Made by a program: the position numbers and the translations under genes. 64,000 nt of DNA from DATAOG01 sp963753685. Lineage in GTDB: Bacteria; Pseudomonadota; Alphaproteobacteria; Geminicoccales; Geminicoccaceae. The notes beneath the pieces are model-generated. The model searched no databases. It worked only from the letters and a program-made list of their open reading frames with translations, and was not told the origin of the DNA. The DNA lies in assembly GCA_963753685.1 (NCBI GenBank), contig CAVWDE010000032.1, positions 68,317 through 132,316 on the forward strand. The letters are read 5' to 3'. Position 1 is the stretch's first letter. The number at the start of each line of letters is the position of its first letter. Positions 33,974 to 42,149 of this stretch are shown piece after piece.

Positions 33974-35295
33974 CCCTTGCCCGCCTCGATGCGATAGCTG
34001 CCGGCCGTCAGCAGCGGGTCGGGCCGCAGCATCGGAATCCGTCCCTGGCGCTGGCAGAACGCCGTCCAGACCGGCGCCGCGCTGCCGCAAAGGTAGGCGT
34101 GCAGGTCCGGCGCGACCGCCGCGCCGGGCCGGGCGGGCGGCGGCGCCGCCAGATCCCGCATCAGCGCCTCGGCCTGGCAGCGCAGGCTCGGCAGCCGGCC
34201 GCCGCCGGCACAGCTCGGGCAAGCCCGGCCGAGCTGCTCGGCGAGCGCAGGACCGAGACGCTGGCGGCTGATCTCGATCAGTCCCAAAGCGCTCATGGGA
34301 AAGGCGCGCACCGGTACCGGATCGGCGGCGAGCGCGGCCCGCACCGCCGAGAACAGGCGCGCCCGGTCGCGCTTGCCGGTGAGATCGACGAAGTCGACCA
34401 CGATCGTGCCGCCGAGCTGGCGCAGCCGCAGCTGCCTCGCGACCTCGGCCGCCGCCTCGAGGTCGACCTCGAGCGCCCGCCGGCCGCCGCCGTCGACGTC
34501 GATCGCGGTCAGCGCCGCGGTCGGCTGGATGATCAACGAGCCGCCGCCGGCGAGCGGAACCACGGGCTCGAGCGCGGCCGCCAGCTGCTCCTCGGCGCCG
34601 GTCGCGACGAACGCATCCGGCACCAGCTCCAGGCGATCCTGCAGCGCCGGACGCCAGTCGGCGAGGTAGCGGCGCACCCGCGCCAGGAGCGCCGCGTCGG
34701 CGACCAGGATGCGCTCCGGACCGGCGCCCAGATGCTCGGCCAGAACCCATTGCACGGGGTCGGCGGCGCTCTGCAGGCGCGCCGGCGGTCGCAGCTCGCC
34801 CGCCTTGGCCAGGATCTCCTGCCAGAGCGCGCGCAGCCGCAGGGCCTCGGCGCGCAGCTCATCCTCGGACGCATCGGCCGCCGGCCGGACCTCGAACTGG
34901 CCGCCCTCGGGCCGATGCGGGCGGTAGATCAGGCAGGGTCCCGGCAGCGCCACCTCGCCGGTCAGCCGCGCGCCCTTGCCGCCCTGGGGATCGCGCCGGC
35001 CCTGGACGACCACCGCCTGGCCCTCGTGCAGGCGCTGGCCGATCGGGGTGCCGCGCCCCTGGTCGGAGGCCAGCGGCACGTCGCGCGCGGCCAGCCAGCC
35101 GTCCTCCTCGAGACCGCAGTCGACGAAGGCGGCATCGAGCTCGTGGTCGATCGCCCGCACCCGGCCGAGCCAGATCTGGCCACGGACCGGCATGGCCTCG
35201 GCGTCGAGCACGCTGACCTCGAGCAGGCGGCCGTCCGCGAGCAGGCCCGCGCGCAGGCCGAACACGGTCGGCTCGATGACCAGCTCCAGACTCAT
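33970..35295 (-). CDS. rng: Ribonuclease E/G family protein (RNase G-like)
   Basis: A 441-aa endoribonuclease that cleaves single-stranded AU-rich RNA, involved in rRNA and mRNA processing. An S1-like region follows the N-terminal MSLELVIEPTVFGLRAGLL. The catalytic core has SLIIQPTAALTAIDVDGGG (metal-binding Asp), GGTIVVDFVDL and the C-terminal zinc-link CPSC. It is shorter than E. coli RNase G (489 aa). The start lies in a 17-bp repeat whose copies each carry an ATG or part of one. Confidence 0.92.
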   Translation of the reverse strand: MSLELVIEPTVFGLRAGLLADGRLLEVSVLDAEAMPVRGQIWLGRVRAIDHELDAAFVDCGLEEDGWLAARDVPLASDQGRGTPIGQRLHEGQAVVVQGRRDPQGGKGARLTGEVALPGPCLIYRPHRPEGGQFEVRPAADASEDELRAEALRLRALWQEILAKAGELRPPARLQSAADPVQWVLAEHLGAGPERILVADAALLARVRRYLADWRPALQDRLELVPDAFVATGAEEQLAAALEPVVPLAGGGSLIIQPTAALTAIDVDGGGRRALEVDLEAAAEVARQLRLRQLGGTIVVDFVDLTGKRDRARLFSAVRAALAADPVPVRAFPMSALGLIEISRQRLGPALAEQLGRACPSCAGGGRLPSLRCQAEALMRDLAAPPPARPGAAVAPDLHAYLCGSAAPVWTAFCQRQGRIPMLRPDPLLTAGSYRIEAGKG

Positions 35296-35360
35296 GGCGG
35301 GTCCAGGCTCATGGCGGGTCCAGGCTCATCACAGGTCCACCTTCAGGGCGGGTCCGGGTT
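35293..35360. repeat. 17-bp tandem repeat, four copies, over the rng start / maf stop
   Basis: Copies: CATGGCGGGTCCAGGCT (35293-35309), the same again (35310-35326), CATCACAGGTCCACCTT (35327-35343) and CAGGGCGGGTCCGGGTT (35344-35360); the maf stop codon lies at the end. On the minus strand the first two copies place extra ATG codons 17 nt apart, upstream of the rng ATG, in other frames. It seems to be a duplication of the rng start region, because copies begin ATGAGCCTGGA versus the gene's ATGAGTCTGGA. Confidence 0.85.
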
Positions 35361-35953
35361 CATGACGCGAACTGCCAGCCGAGCCCGCGCAGCAGATCGG
35401 CGGTGACCGCGAGCGGCAGCCCGACCACGTTGGAGTAGCTGCCGTTGATCGCGAGCGTGAAGCTCTCGGCGCGACCCTGGATCGCGTAGCCGCCGGCCTT
35501 GCCCTGCCACTCGCCGCAGGCCAGGTAGGCGTGCAGCTCCAGCGCGCCGAGGCGCTTGAAGCGGACCGCGGTCATGACCAGCCGCGCCACCCGCCGGCCA
35601 CCCGGGGCCGCGATCGCGACCGCGGTGTAGACCCGGTGGCGCCGCCCCGAAAGCAGCTTCAGGCAACGCTCCGCAACCGCCGCATCGGTCGCCTTCGGCA
35701 GGATCCGGCGGCCGCAGGCGACCACCGTGTCGGCTCCGAGCACGAACCGCTCCGCAGCCGGCTGGCGGCCGGCGATCGCGTCCGTCTTGGCGGCCGCGAG
35801 GCGGCGCGCGTAGACGCTGGGAAGCTCGCGCGGGCGTGGCGTCTCGTCGATCTCGGGGCCCTCGATCGCGCTCGGCTCGATGCCGATCTGGCGCAGCAAC
35901 GCCAGTCGCCGTGGCGAGGACGAAGCCAAAATCAGGGGCGGGTTTGCGGCCAC
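35360..35953 (-). CDS. maf: Maf-like nucleoside-triphosphate pyrophosphatase
   Basis: A 197-aa house-cleaning pyrophosphatase acting on non-canonical or UTP/dTTP-type nucleotides, linked to septum inhibition. LILASSSPRRLALLRQIG holds the SSSPRR phosphate motif, and VLGADTVVACG and KAGGYAIQGRA are the other conserved blocks. GTG start at 35953, 3 bp after infA. The tail GLPLAVTADLLRGLG matches the family. Confidence 0.95.
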   Translation of the reverse strand: MAANPPLILASSSPRRLALLRQIGIEPSAIEGPEIDETPRPRELPSVYARRLAAAKTDAIAGRQPAAERFVLGADTVVACGRRILPKATDAAVAERCLKLLSGRRHRVYTAVAIAAPGGRRVARLVMTAVRFKRLGALELHAYLACGEWQGKAGGYAIQGRAESFTLAINGSYSNVVGLPLAVTADLLRGLGWQFAS

Positions 35954-35956
35954 CCG

Positions 35957-36175
35957 CTACTTGAAGCGATAGGTGATCCGGCCGCGGCTCAGATCGTAGG
36001 GCGTCATCTCGACCGTGACCCGGTCACCGGTCAGGACGCGGATCCGATTCTTGCGCATCCGGCCAGAGGTATGGGCGAGAATTTCGTGCTCGTTCTCAAG
36101 TTTGACGCGGAACATCGCGTTGGGCAGAACTTCGGTGACGGTGCCGCCGAACTCGATCAGATCTTCTTTGGCCAT
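35957..36175 (-). CDS. infA: Translation initiation factor IF-1
   Basis: A 72-aa S1-fold factor. MAKEDLIEFGGTVTEVLPNA and HTSGRMRKNRIRVLTGDRV are diagnostic. AGGAGG lies just upstream of the ATG at 36175. Followed by maf, RNase E/G, yacG, SDR on the same strand. Confidence 0.98.
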   Translation of the reverse strand: MAKEDLIEFGGTVTEVLPNAMFRVKLENEHEILAHTSGRMRKNRIRVLTGDRVTVEMTPYDLSRGRITYRFK

Positions 36176-36199
36176 CCAACCTCCTGTGTTTGGGCCACT

Positions 36200-36218
36200 T
36201 TGGCGGTCAAACCGCCAA
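36200..36218 (-). terminator. Hairpin between the phosphatase gene and infA
   Basis: TTGGCGGT-CAA-ACCGCCAA is a perfect 8-bp stem with a 3-nt loop, 25 bp upstream of infA and 87 bp after the phosphatase stop. There is no long T-run on either strand, so it may be a weak terminator of the upstream operon or an RNA leader structure of infA. Confidence 0.4.
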
Positions 36219-36304
36219 GCTGTAGATGACCGCTGCCGGCAACCAGGTCAAGAGGGCGCAGGTGCGGCTATTCCCCCGACCCAACCGCAGCTCCGGATCG
36301 GCGC

Positions 36305-36763
36305 TCAGACCATGTTCGGCGCACCGCCCGGCGGAAACCGTGCGCTCAGCCGCACCAGCAGCTGGTCGCGCAGCACGCGGTAGGCATCGAGGCGGGTCTC
36401 GCGGGCGCCCTCGACCAGGCTCGGGTCCATGGTCGGCCAGAACTCGATCTCGCAGGAGCTGGTCCGGGTCAGCTCGACCGCCCGGTGCTGCGCCTCGGGC
36501 GACAGCGAGACCACCAGATCGAAATAATCGTCCTCCAGGTCGTCGAAGCTCCGCGGTCGATGCCGCGACAGGTCGATGCCGATCTCGTCCAGGGCTGCGA
36601 CCACGAACGGATCGATCGGCTGCGGCCGCAGCCCGACCGATTGCACGAAGACCTTGCGGCCATGGAGATACTTCATCACCGCCTCGGCCATCGGCGAGCG
36701 GATCGCGTTGTGGGTGCAGGCGAACAGGACGCTGCCGGGCAGCTCTTCCAATGATTTAGGCAC
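36305..36763 (-). CDS. Low-molecular-weight protein-tyrosine-phosphatase-like protein
   Basis: A 152-aa protein of the LMW-PTP/arsenate reductase fold. The P-loop CTHNAIRS (Cys16, Arg22) is the CX5R phosphate-binding loop, and the catalytic Asp lies in WPTMDPS near residue 112. Whether it dephosphorylates proteins or reduces arsenate cannot be decided; the absence of extra Cys favours phosphatase. GTG start; overlaps UPF0262 by 8 bp in the murA/hisD cluster. Confidence 0.88.
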   Translation of the reverse strand: MPKSLEELPGSVLFACTHNAIRSPMAEAVMKYLHGRKVFVQSVGLRPQPIDPFVVAALDEIGIDLSRHRPRSFDDLEDDYFDLVVSLSPEAQHRAVELTRTSSCEIEFWPTMDPSLVEGARETRLDAYRVLRDQLLVRLSARFPPGGAPNMV

Positions 36764-37235
36764 GGATGTGCAGGACGCAGATTAAGGTGAACAGGCGGCG
36801 CGCGGTCTCGGCGTCGACCGCGATCTTGTCGGCCAGGGCTTCGGCGAGCTTCTCGGCCCCCTCGTCGTGCAGGCCGCGGCGCCCCATGTCGATCGCCTCG
36901 ATCCGGCTAGGCGAGGCGTGCCGGATCGCCTGGAAGTAGCTGTCGCAGATCAGGAAGTAGTCCTTGATGAGGCGCCGGAAAGGCCGCATCGAGAGCGTGA
37001 CCTCGGCCTGCTCCTGGCCCGTCTCGTCGGTGAGCGCGAAGATCAGGTTGGCCTCGCGCAGCGACAACAGGACCCGGTAGGGCCCGGCGAAGCCGTTCAC
37101 CAGCCGGAACGAATTGCGCTCCAGCAGATCGAACACCGCGACCTGACGCTCGTGCTCGACCTCGCGGCTCCAGCGGACGATGCTGGCGGCATCGAGCCGG
37201 ATCTCGACGATCCGCGCGCCGTCATCCCCGGTCAC
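36756..37235 (-). CDS. UPF0262 family protein
   Basis: A 159-aa protein of unknown function conserved in alphaproteobacteria. ERQVAVFDLLERNSFRLVNG, LIFALTDETG and LSMRPFRRLIKDYFLICDSY are the family blocks, and the C-terminus ends LFTLICVLHIRA. GTG start overlaps the hisD stop as GTGA. Its constant place between hisD and an LMW phosphatase suggests a shared operon, not a known shared function. Confidence 0.9.
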   Translation of the reverse strand: MTGDDGARIVEIRLDAASIVRWSREVEHERQVAVFDLLERNSFRLVNGFAGPYRVLLSLREANLIFALTDETGQEQAEVTLSMRPFRRLIKDYFLICDSYFQAIRHASPSRIEAIDMGRRGLHDEGAEKLAEALADKIAVDAETARRLFTLICVLHIRA

Positions 37236-38536
37236 GACGGCGTCGGGGCGTCGAGGCGCCGGTCGATCGCCTGCGCATGGCCGGCCAGACCCTCGGCCCG
37301 CGCCAGGCGCGCGGCCGCCGGGCCGAGCGCCGGGAAGGCCGCCGCAGGACAGGCAAGCAGCGTGGTCCGCTTGAGAAAGTCGAACACCGCGAGCCCGGAC
37401 GCGAAGCGCGCGCTCCGGCCGGTCGGCAGGACGTGGTTGGGGCCGCCGACATAGTCACCGATCACCTCGGGCGTGTGCGCGCCGATGAAGATCGCCCCGG
37501 CGTGGCGGATCCGCGCCGCCAGCGCCTCCGCCCGCGGCCCGAGCAGCTCGAGATGCTCGGGCGCCAGCCGGTCGACCAGCGCCGGGGCGCGCTCCACGTC
37601 GTCCAGGCGGATGATGGCGCCGAAATCCCGCCAGCTCGCAGCCGCAATCGATCGCCTCGGCAGGCCCGCCAGCTGAACCTCGACCTCGGCGCCGACCCGC
37701 TCCGCCAGCTCGGCGCCATCGGTGATGAAAATCGCCTGCGCGAGCTCGTCGTGCTCGGCCTGGCTCAAAAGATCGGCCGCGATCCAGGCCGGGTCCTGAT
37801 CGCCGTCGGCGACCACCAGGATCTCCGAGGGTCCGGCGATCATGTCGATCCCGACCCGGCCGAACACCTGACGCTTGGCCTCGGCGACATAAGCGTTGCC
37901 GGGCCCGACGATCTTGTCGACCGGCCGGATGGTCGCGGTTCCGTAAGCGAGCGCCGCGATCGCCTGGGCGCCGCCAACCCGGAAAATCTCGTCGACACCC
38001 GCGATCCGCGCGGCGACCAGGACCAGAGGATTGAGCACGCCATCGGGCGCCGGCACCGCCATCACCACCCGCTCCACACCCGCGATCCGGGCCGGGATGG
38101 CGTTCATCAGGACCGAGCTCGGATAGGCCGCGGTGCCGCCCGGGACGTAGATGCCGACCGCCTCGATCGGCCGCCAACGCAGCCCGAGGCGGACGCCCAG
38201 GGCGTCGACCTCCTCCTGGTCAGCCGGCAGCTGGCGGCGGTGGAAGGCGCCGATCCGGGCGGCGGCGAGCTCGAGCGCCTGACGCAGGTCACCCGGACAA
38301 CGCTCGAGCGCGCGCAGGGTCTCGCCGTCATCGATCCGCAGCTCGGCAGCACTCAGGCGATGGCGATCGAACCGGAGCGTATAGTCGAGCAGTGCCTGGT
38401 CGCCCTCGGCCGCGACCCGGGCCAGGATCGAGCTGACCTGCGCGCGGACGTCGCCCGCCTCCTGCCCGCGCCGGACGGTCAGGCGGGCGAGCGCCGCCTC
38501 GAAGCCGGGCGCGCGCTCGTCCAGGCGCAGCGCCAT
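37232..38536 (-). CDS. hisD: Histidinol dehydrogenase
   Basis: A 434-aa NAD enzyme that oxidises histidinol twice to histidine. GNAYVAEAKRQVFGRVGIDM binds NAD and zinc-site residues lie in LLSQAEHDELAQ (Gln, His). The catalytic/metal part near LAPEHLELL holds the Glu-His pair, and the later Asp/His are in GDYVGGPNHVLPTGRSARF. Length is typical. The remaining his genes are not in the window, so hisD is separated from them here. Confidence 0.97.
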   Translation of the reverse strand: MALRLDERAPGFEAALARLTVRRGQEAGDVRAQVSSILARVAAEGDQALLDYTLRFDRHRLSAAELRIDDGETLRALERCPGDLRQALELAAARIGAFHRRQLPADQEEVDALGVRLGLRWRPIEAVGIYVPGGTAAYPSSVLMNAIPARIAGVERVVMAVPAPDGVLNPLVLVAARIAGVDEIFRVGGAQAIAALAYGTATIRPVDKIVGPGNAYVAEAKRQVFGRVGIDMIAGPSEILVVADGDQDPAWIAADLLSQAEHDELAQAIFITDGAELAERVGAEVEVQLAGLPRRSIAAASWRDFGAIIRLDDVERAPALVDRLAPEHLELLGPRAEALAARIRHAGAIFIGAHTPEVIGDYVGGPNHVLPTGRSARFASGLAVFDFLKRTTLLACPAAAFPALGPAAARLARAEGLAGHAQAIDRRLDAPTPS

Positions 38537-38538
38537 CG

Positions 38539-39003
38539 CTAGCCGCCCGCGGCCGGCGAGCTGGCCAGCTCGTGGGTCGGCGCCACCGGAGCCGGCCAGG
38601 GGTCGCCGAAATCCTCGAGGGTCGCCGCGATCTCACGGACCCCAAGGCGGATCGCCATGTCGCCGGCGAACAGGAGGGTGACGTCGGTCAGCCCCCCCTG
38701 CCCCGGCGCCGCCACCAGGGTCAGGAGCTCGAGCTTGACCGCGCCGAAGCGGCTGTCGAGGCCGTAGTGCCGGACCGCCTCGACCTGGTTGAAGACCAGC
38801 GCCGACTGGCACTCGGTCATGCCCTCGCAGCTCGTGGGGTCGGCCAGACACTCGCGCCGGAAGCGGGTGAACGCCGCGACGAAGCGGCGCTCGTCGGCCA
38901 GATAGGCCATCTCGGTGAGCGGGATCAGCGCGTCCTGCAGGCAGGCGGCGATGACGCTCAGGTCATCCTGGTCGACCGCCTTGAGACGCAACCGCTCGAC
39001 CAT
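38539..39003 (-). CDS. DUF2948 family protein
   Basis: A 154-aa alphaproteobacterial protein of unknown function. RLKAVDQDDLSVIAACLQDA followed by LTEMAYLADERRFVAAFTRF is the family N-terminus. No catalytic motif is visible. The ATG at 39003 is 17 bp after murA; hisD follows after a 2-bp gap, giving murA-DUF2948-hisD-UPF0262-LMW phosphatase. Confidence 0.9.
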   Translation of the reverse strand: MVERLRLKAVDQDDLSVIAACLQDALIPLTEMAYLADERRFVAAFTRFRRECLADPTSCEGMTECQSALVFNQVEAVRHYGLDSRFGAVKLELLTLVAAPGQGGLTDVTLLFAGDMAIRLGVREIAATLEDFGDPWPAPVAPTHELASSPAAGG

Positions 39004-39020
39004 GATCGCCCCGCTTCCGA

Positions 39021-40280
39021 TCAGTGCACCCGCTGGATGTCGGCGCCGCAGGCGACCAGCTTCTCGGTCAGCCGCTCGTAGCCCCGATCCAGATGGTAGA
39101 CACGGTTGATCACGGTCTCGCCCTCGGCGGCGAGGCCCGCCAGGATCAGGGAGACCGAGGCGCGCAGGTCGGTCGCCATGACCGGCGCCCCGGTCAGCCG
39201 GCCGACCCCGCGGATCAGCGCCGAGCCGCCATGCACCGTGATCCTGGCCCCCATGCGCGTCAATTCGGGCACGTGCATGAACCGGTTCTCGAAGATCGTC
39301 TCGGTGATCATCGAAGCGCCGTCGGCGATGCACATCAAGGCCATGAGCTGGGCCTGCAGGTCGGTCGGAAAGCCGGGATAGGGCTGGGTCATGACGTCGA
39401 TCCCGACCGGCTTCGCGGCGCGCCCCGAGACCTTGATGCCGAGCTCGCTCGGCTCGACCGCGACGCCTGCTTCCTCGAGCTTCTCGGCGACCGTCTGGAC
39501 CAGTTGCATGCGGCCGCCCGCGAGCTCGAGCGTGCCCCCGGTGATCGCGGCCGCGATCGCGTAGGTGCCGAGCTCGATCCGGTCCGGCAGCACCGTGTGC
39601 TCGGCGCCGTGCAGCCGGGGCACGCCCTGGACCACCAGATTGCCGCGGCCGATGCCCTCGATCTTCGCCCCCATCGCGACCAGGCAGCGCGCCAGATCGA
39701 CGACCTCCGGCTCGCGCGCGGCATTGGCGATCACCGTCTCGCCCTCGGCCAGGCAGGCCGCCATCAGGAGGTTCTCGGTGGCGCCGACCGAAGGCAGCTC
39801 GAGACGCAGGCTCGCCCCCTTCAACCCCCGCGGCGCGCAGGCATGGATGTAGCCCTCGCTGAGCTCGATCTCGGCGCCGAGCTCCTCCAGGCCCTTGAGG
39901 TGCAGATCGACCGGCCGCGGCCCGATCGCGCAGCCGCCGGGCAGCGACACCTTGGCTTCCCCGCTCCTCGCCAGCAGAGGTCCAAGCACCAGGACCGAGG
40001 CGCGCATCTTGCGCACCAGGTCATAGGCGGCAAGCGTGCTGGTGAGCCGGCGCGTCCGCAGCTCGAGACGGCCGGTCCGGTCGGCATCGACCGTCATGCC
40101 GAGGGTCTCGAGCAGGCGACACATCGAGTCGATGTCGGCGAGGGCCGGCACGTTCCTGAGGATCAGGGGCTCATCGGTCAAAAGGCCGGCGGCGAGGATC
40201 GGCAAAGCGGCGTTCTTGGCACCGCTGATCGGGATCTGCCCGGTGAGCGCGCGGCCGCCGCGAATCAGGATTCGGTCCAT
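39021..40280 (-). CDS. murA: UDP-N-acetylglucosamine 1-carboxyvinyltransferase
   Basis: A 419-aa enzyme of the first committed step of peptidoglycan synthesis: PEP enolpyruvyl transfer to UDP-GlcNAc. Lys22 in GAKNAALPIL and Cys117 in LPGGCAIGPRPVD are the catalytic pair; Cys is the fosfomycin-sensitive form. TQPYPGFPTDLQAQ near residue 300 is another signature. First gene of the murA-hisD operon. Confidence 0.97.
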   Translation of the reverse strand: MDRILIRGGRALTGQIPISGAKNAALPILAAGLLTDEPLILRNVPALADIDSMCRLLETLGMTVDADRTGRLELRTRRLTSTLAAYDLVRKMRASVLVLGPLLARSGEAKVSLPGGCAIGPRPVDLHLKGLEELGAEIELSEGYIHACAPRGLKGASLRLELPSVGATENLLMAACLAEGETVIANAAREPEVVDLARCLVAMGAKIEGIGRGNLVVQGVPRLHGAEHTVLPDRIELGTYAIAAAITGGTLELAGGRMQLVQTVAEKLEEAGVAVEPSELGIKVSGRAAKPVGIDVMTQPYPGFPTDLQAQLMALMCIADGASMITETIFENRFMHVPELTRMGARITVHGGSALIRGVGRLTGAPVMATDLRASVSLILAGLAAEGETVINRVYHLDRGYERLTEKLVACGADIQRVH

Positions 40281-40316
40281 GGGATGACGAGGCTCCAGTT
40301 GCCAGAGGCGGCGCGC

Positions 40317-40538
40317 TCACGTGCCCTTGTAGGGCTTCGGGCGCACCGTCTCAAGTCGAGCCTCATCACTGGTTGCTGGGGGCTTAACGCCGCCAATGTC
40401 CGCGTCCTCCTGCCGACCGCGCTGCTGTGCCTTGCGCTTTTGCAGGTTCTCGCGCAACGCCTGGGCCTCGCGCACCTGGCGCGCCGCTTTCCCGGCCGTC
40501 GTGGACGCCGAGTGCCTTGGCCGCTCCCGCTCGCTCAT
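40317..40538 (-). CDS. Small basic/coiled protein upstream of murA
   Basis: A 73-aa protein starting MSERERPRHSASTTAGKAAR, then a charged helix (EAQALRENLQKRKAQQRGRQ) and a polar tail. Such short Arg/Gln-rich proteins occur upstream of murA in several alphaproteobacteria, but no function is known. The upstream ATG at 40550 adds four residues. Confidence 0.5.
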   Translation of the reverse strand: MSERERPRHSASTTAGKAARQVREAQALRENLQKRKAQQRGRQEDADIGGVKPPATSDEARLETVRPKPYKGT

Positions 40539-40622
40539 CCCCGCCGCCAATCTGCCGCCAATCCCCTTGCGTCGCCCCCCACCGCTGTGGCATTAGCCGC
40601 TGCCATCGTCCTCGGATCGGGA

Positions 40623-40697
40623 GCCGCCGTAGCTCAGCGGTAGAGCACTCCCTTGGTAAGGGAGGGGTCGAGTGTTCAATTCACTCCGGCGGCACCA
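40623..40697 (+). tRNA. tRNA-Thr (GGT)
   Basis: A 75-nt cloverleaf with acceptor GCCGCCG pairing CGGCGGC, then A and CCA. The anticodon loop TTGGTAA gives GGT. The T-loop GTTCAATTC is acceptable. Confidence 0.96.
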
Positions 40698-40870
40698 GCC
40701 TTCCGCAGATCCCGGGGCTCCGGCCAAGCCGTAGCGCCTTTCCTAATCTTACAAGGTCGCCGCCCGGCTGGCTCGCTGCCAGGCTGGACCAAATGCCCTG
40801 AAATCGCAATCGGGCGGCCGCCGGCTCACCCCGCGCATCCGCCACGCCCAGGCAGCCGCCGCCGGGCCCT

Positions 40871-40886
40871 TATGAAGCACTTCACA
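40871..40886. promoter_or_regulatory. CRP/FNR-type near-palindrome upstream of the subtilase
   Basis: TATGAAGCACTTCACA differs from TGTGA-N6-TCACA at one position. It ends 73 bp upstream of the ATG of the S8 peptidase gene, a spacing like the 59 bp seen at the MBL gene. Confidence 0.5.
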
Positions 40887-40959
40887 CGCCAGGGCGGCGC
40901 CGCCGTCCTAAGGTCTGCGCTCGCCGACCTGGGTATGGTCAGAGGGGAGGCTTCGAACC

Positions 40960-42063
40960 ATGGCACCGCGACCGGATTGGAACCTCAGCATGGTCCGCAG
41001 CCGCGAGGCGCGTCAGCTGCTGCCGAAACTGCCCGGTCTGCCCGAGCAGGTCGACTGGGGAGACCTCAGGGTCGGCCACCTCGATACCGGCTTCACCGAG
41101 CATCCGGTGTTCGGCGACTGGGCGACCGGCCACATTTCGCTGCGCGTGGCCGACGGCCTTAACCTGCGCGAGGCTGGCTCGGACGCGCATGATCCGCTCA
41201 ACTACGAGGGTAATCCAGGTCACGGCACGCGCACCTGCAGCATCATCTGCGGTGACGCCCAGCCGGCGATTGGCGGAGCGCCGCCGGAGAGCGAGGTCGG
41301 CGTCGCGCCGCATCTGCCCGTGGTGCCCTGCCGGATCGTCAACTCGGTCGTGCTGACCCCGGAGCGCAACCGCAAGGCGGTCGCGAAGGGCATCAACCAT
41401 GCTCGCACCAAAGGCTGCCAGGTGATCAGCATCAGCCTCGGCATCCCGACCTTCCTCCCGACCATGACCGGTGGCATGGGGCGGGCGGTCGACCGGGCCT
41501 ACGAACAGGGCGTGATTATCGCCGCCGCCGGCGGCCAGATCATCGACAGCGTCACCTATCCCGGCAAGTACTGGCGCACGATCGGGGTCGGCGGGGTGAC
41601 CTCGGAGCGGCGCATCTGGTTCGACTATCGGGACGGCAGGGACATGATCGATGTCTGGGCGCCGGCCGCGCGCGTTCTGCGCGCCGACAGCGTCGCCGGG
41701 CCGGGACAGGTCGCGATGCAGCCGATCGAGGGCGCCGATCCGGGTGCGTCCGCGCTCAGCTCCGGCTCCCATTCCGGCGGCTACGGCTCGGGCGACGGGA
41801 CCTCCTACGCGACCGTCCACGTCGCGGCCGCGGCGGCCATGTGGCTGCGCCATCGCGGCGACGACATCGCCCACGCCTACGACGAGCCCTGGCAGCGGGT
41901 CGAGGCGTTCCGCCGCCTGCTGCACACGACCGCGGGGCCGCTCGGGGGCGCGGCGCCGGCCAACCGCTCGGGCGTGCTCGACATCGAGCAGTTGCTGCTG
42001 GCCGACCTGCCGCCGGCAGCCAGCCTGAGCAAGGCGCGGCCCGACCGGGACAAATGGGCCTGA
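40960..42063 (+). CDS. Subtilisin-like S8 serine peptidase, cytoplasmic form
   Basis: A 367-aa subtilase without a signal peptide or propeptide. Catalytic Asp42 is in VGHLDTGF, His88 in GNPGHGTRT and Ser282 in GDGTSYATVH. The oxyanion-hole Asn normally found in the AAAGN block appears as AAAGGQ, so that side chain is not in the usual place. The C-terminus is a short extension after the core. Unlike secreted subtilases, it may act on an intracellular substrate or need a partner. It is a single gene after tRNA-Thr with a CRP-type site upstream. Confidence 0.85.
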   Translation: MAPRPDWNLSMVRSREARQLLPKLPGLPEQVDWGDLRVGHLDTGFTEHPVFGDWATGHISLRVADGLNLREAGSDAHDPLNYEGNPGHGTRTCSIICGDAQPAIGGAPPESEVGVAPHLPVVPCRIVNSVVLTPERNRKAVAKGINHARTKGCQVISISLGIPTFLPTMTGGMGRAVDRAYEQGVIIAAAGGQIIDSVTYPGKYWRTIGVGGVTSERRIWFDYRDGRDMIDVWAPAARVLRADSVAGPGQVAMQPIEGADPGASALSSGSHSGGYGSGDGTSYATVHVAAAAAMWLRHRGDDIAHAYDEPWQRVEAFRRLLHTTAGPLGGAAPANRSGVLDIEQLLLADLPPAASLSKARPDRDKWA

Positions 42064-42149
42064 GGCGAGCTCGCGGGCAACCGCCGACGGTCTCAGAAGC
42101 CAGCGGGCCGAGATGGGGGACGCAACGCAGGGTCGGTCGGGCCGCCCGA

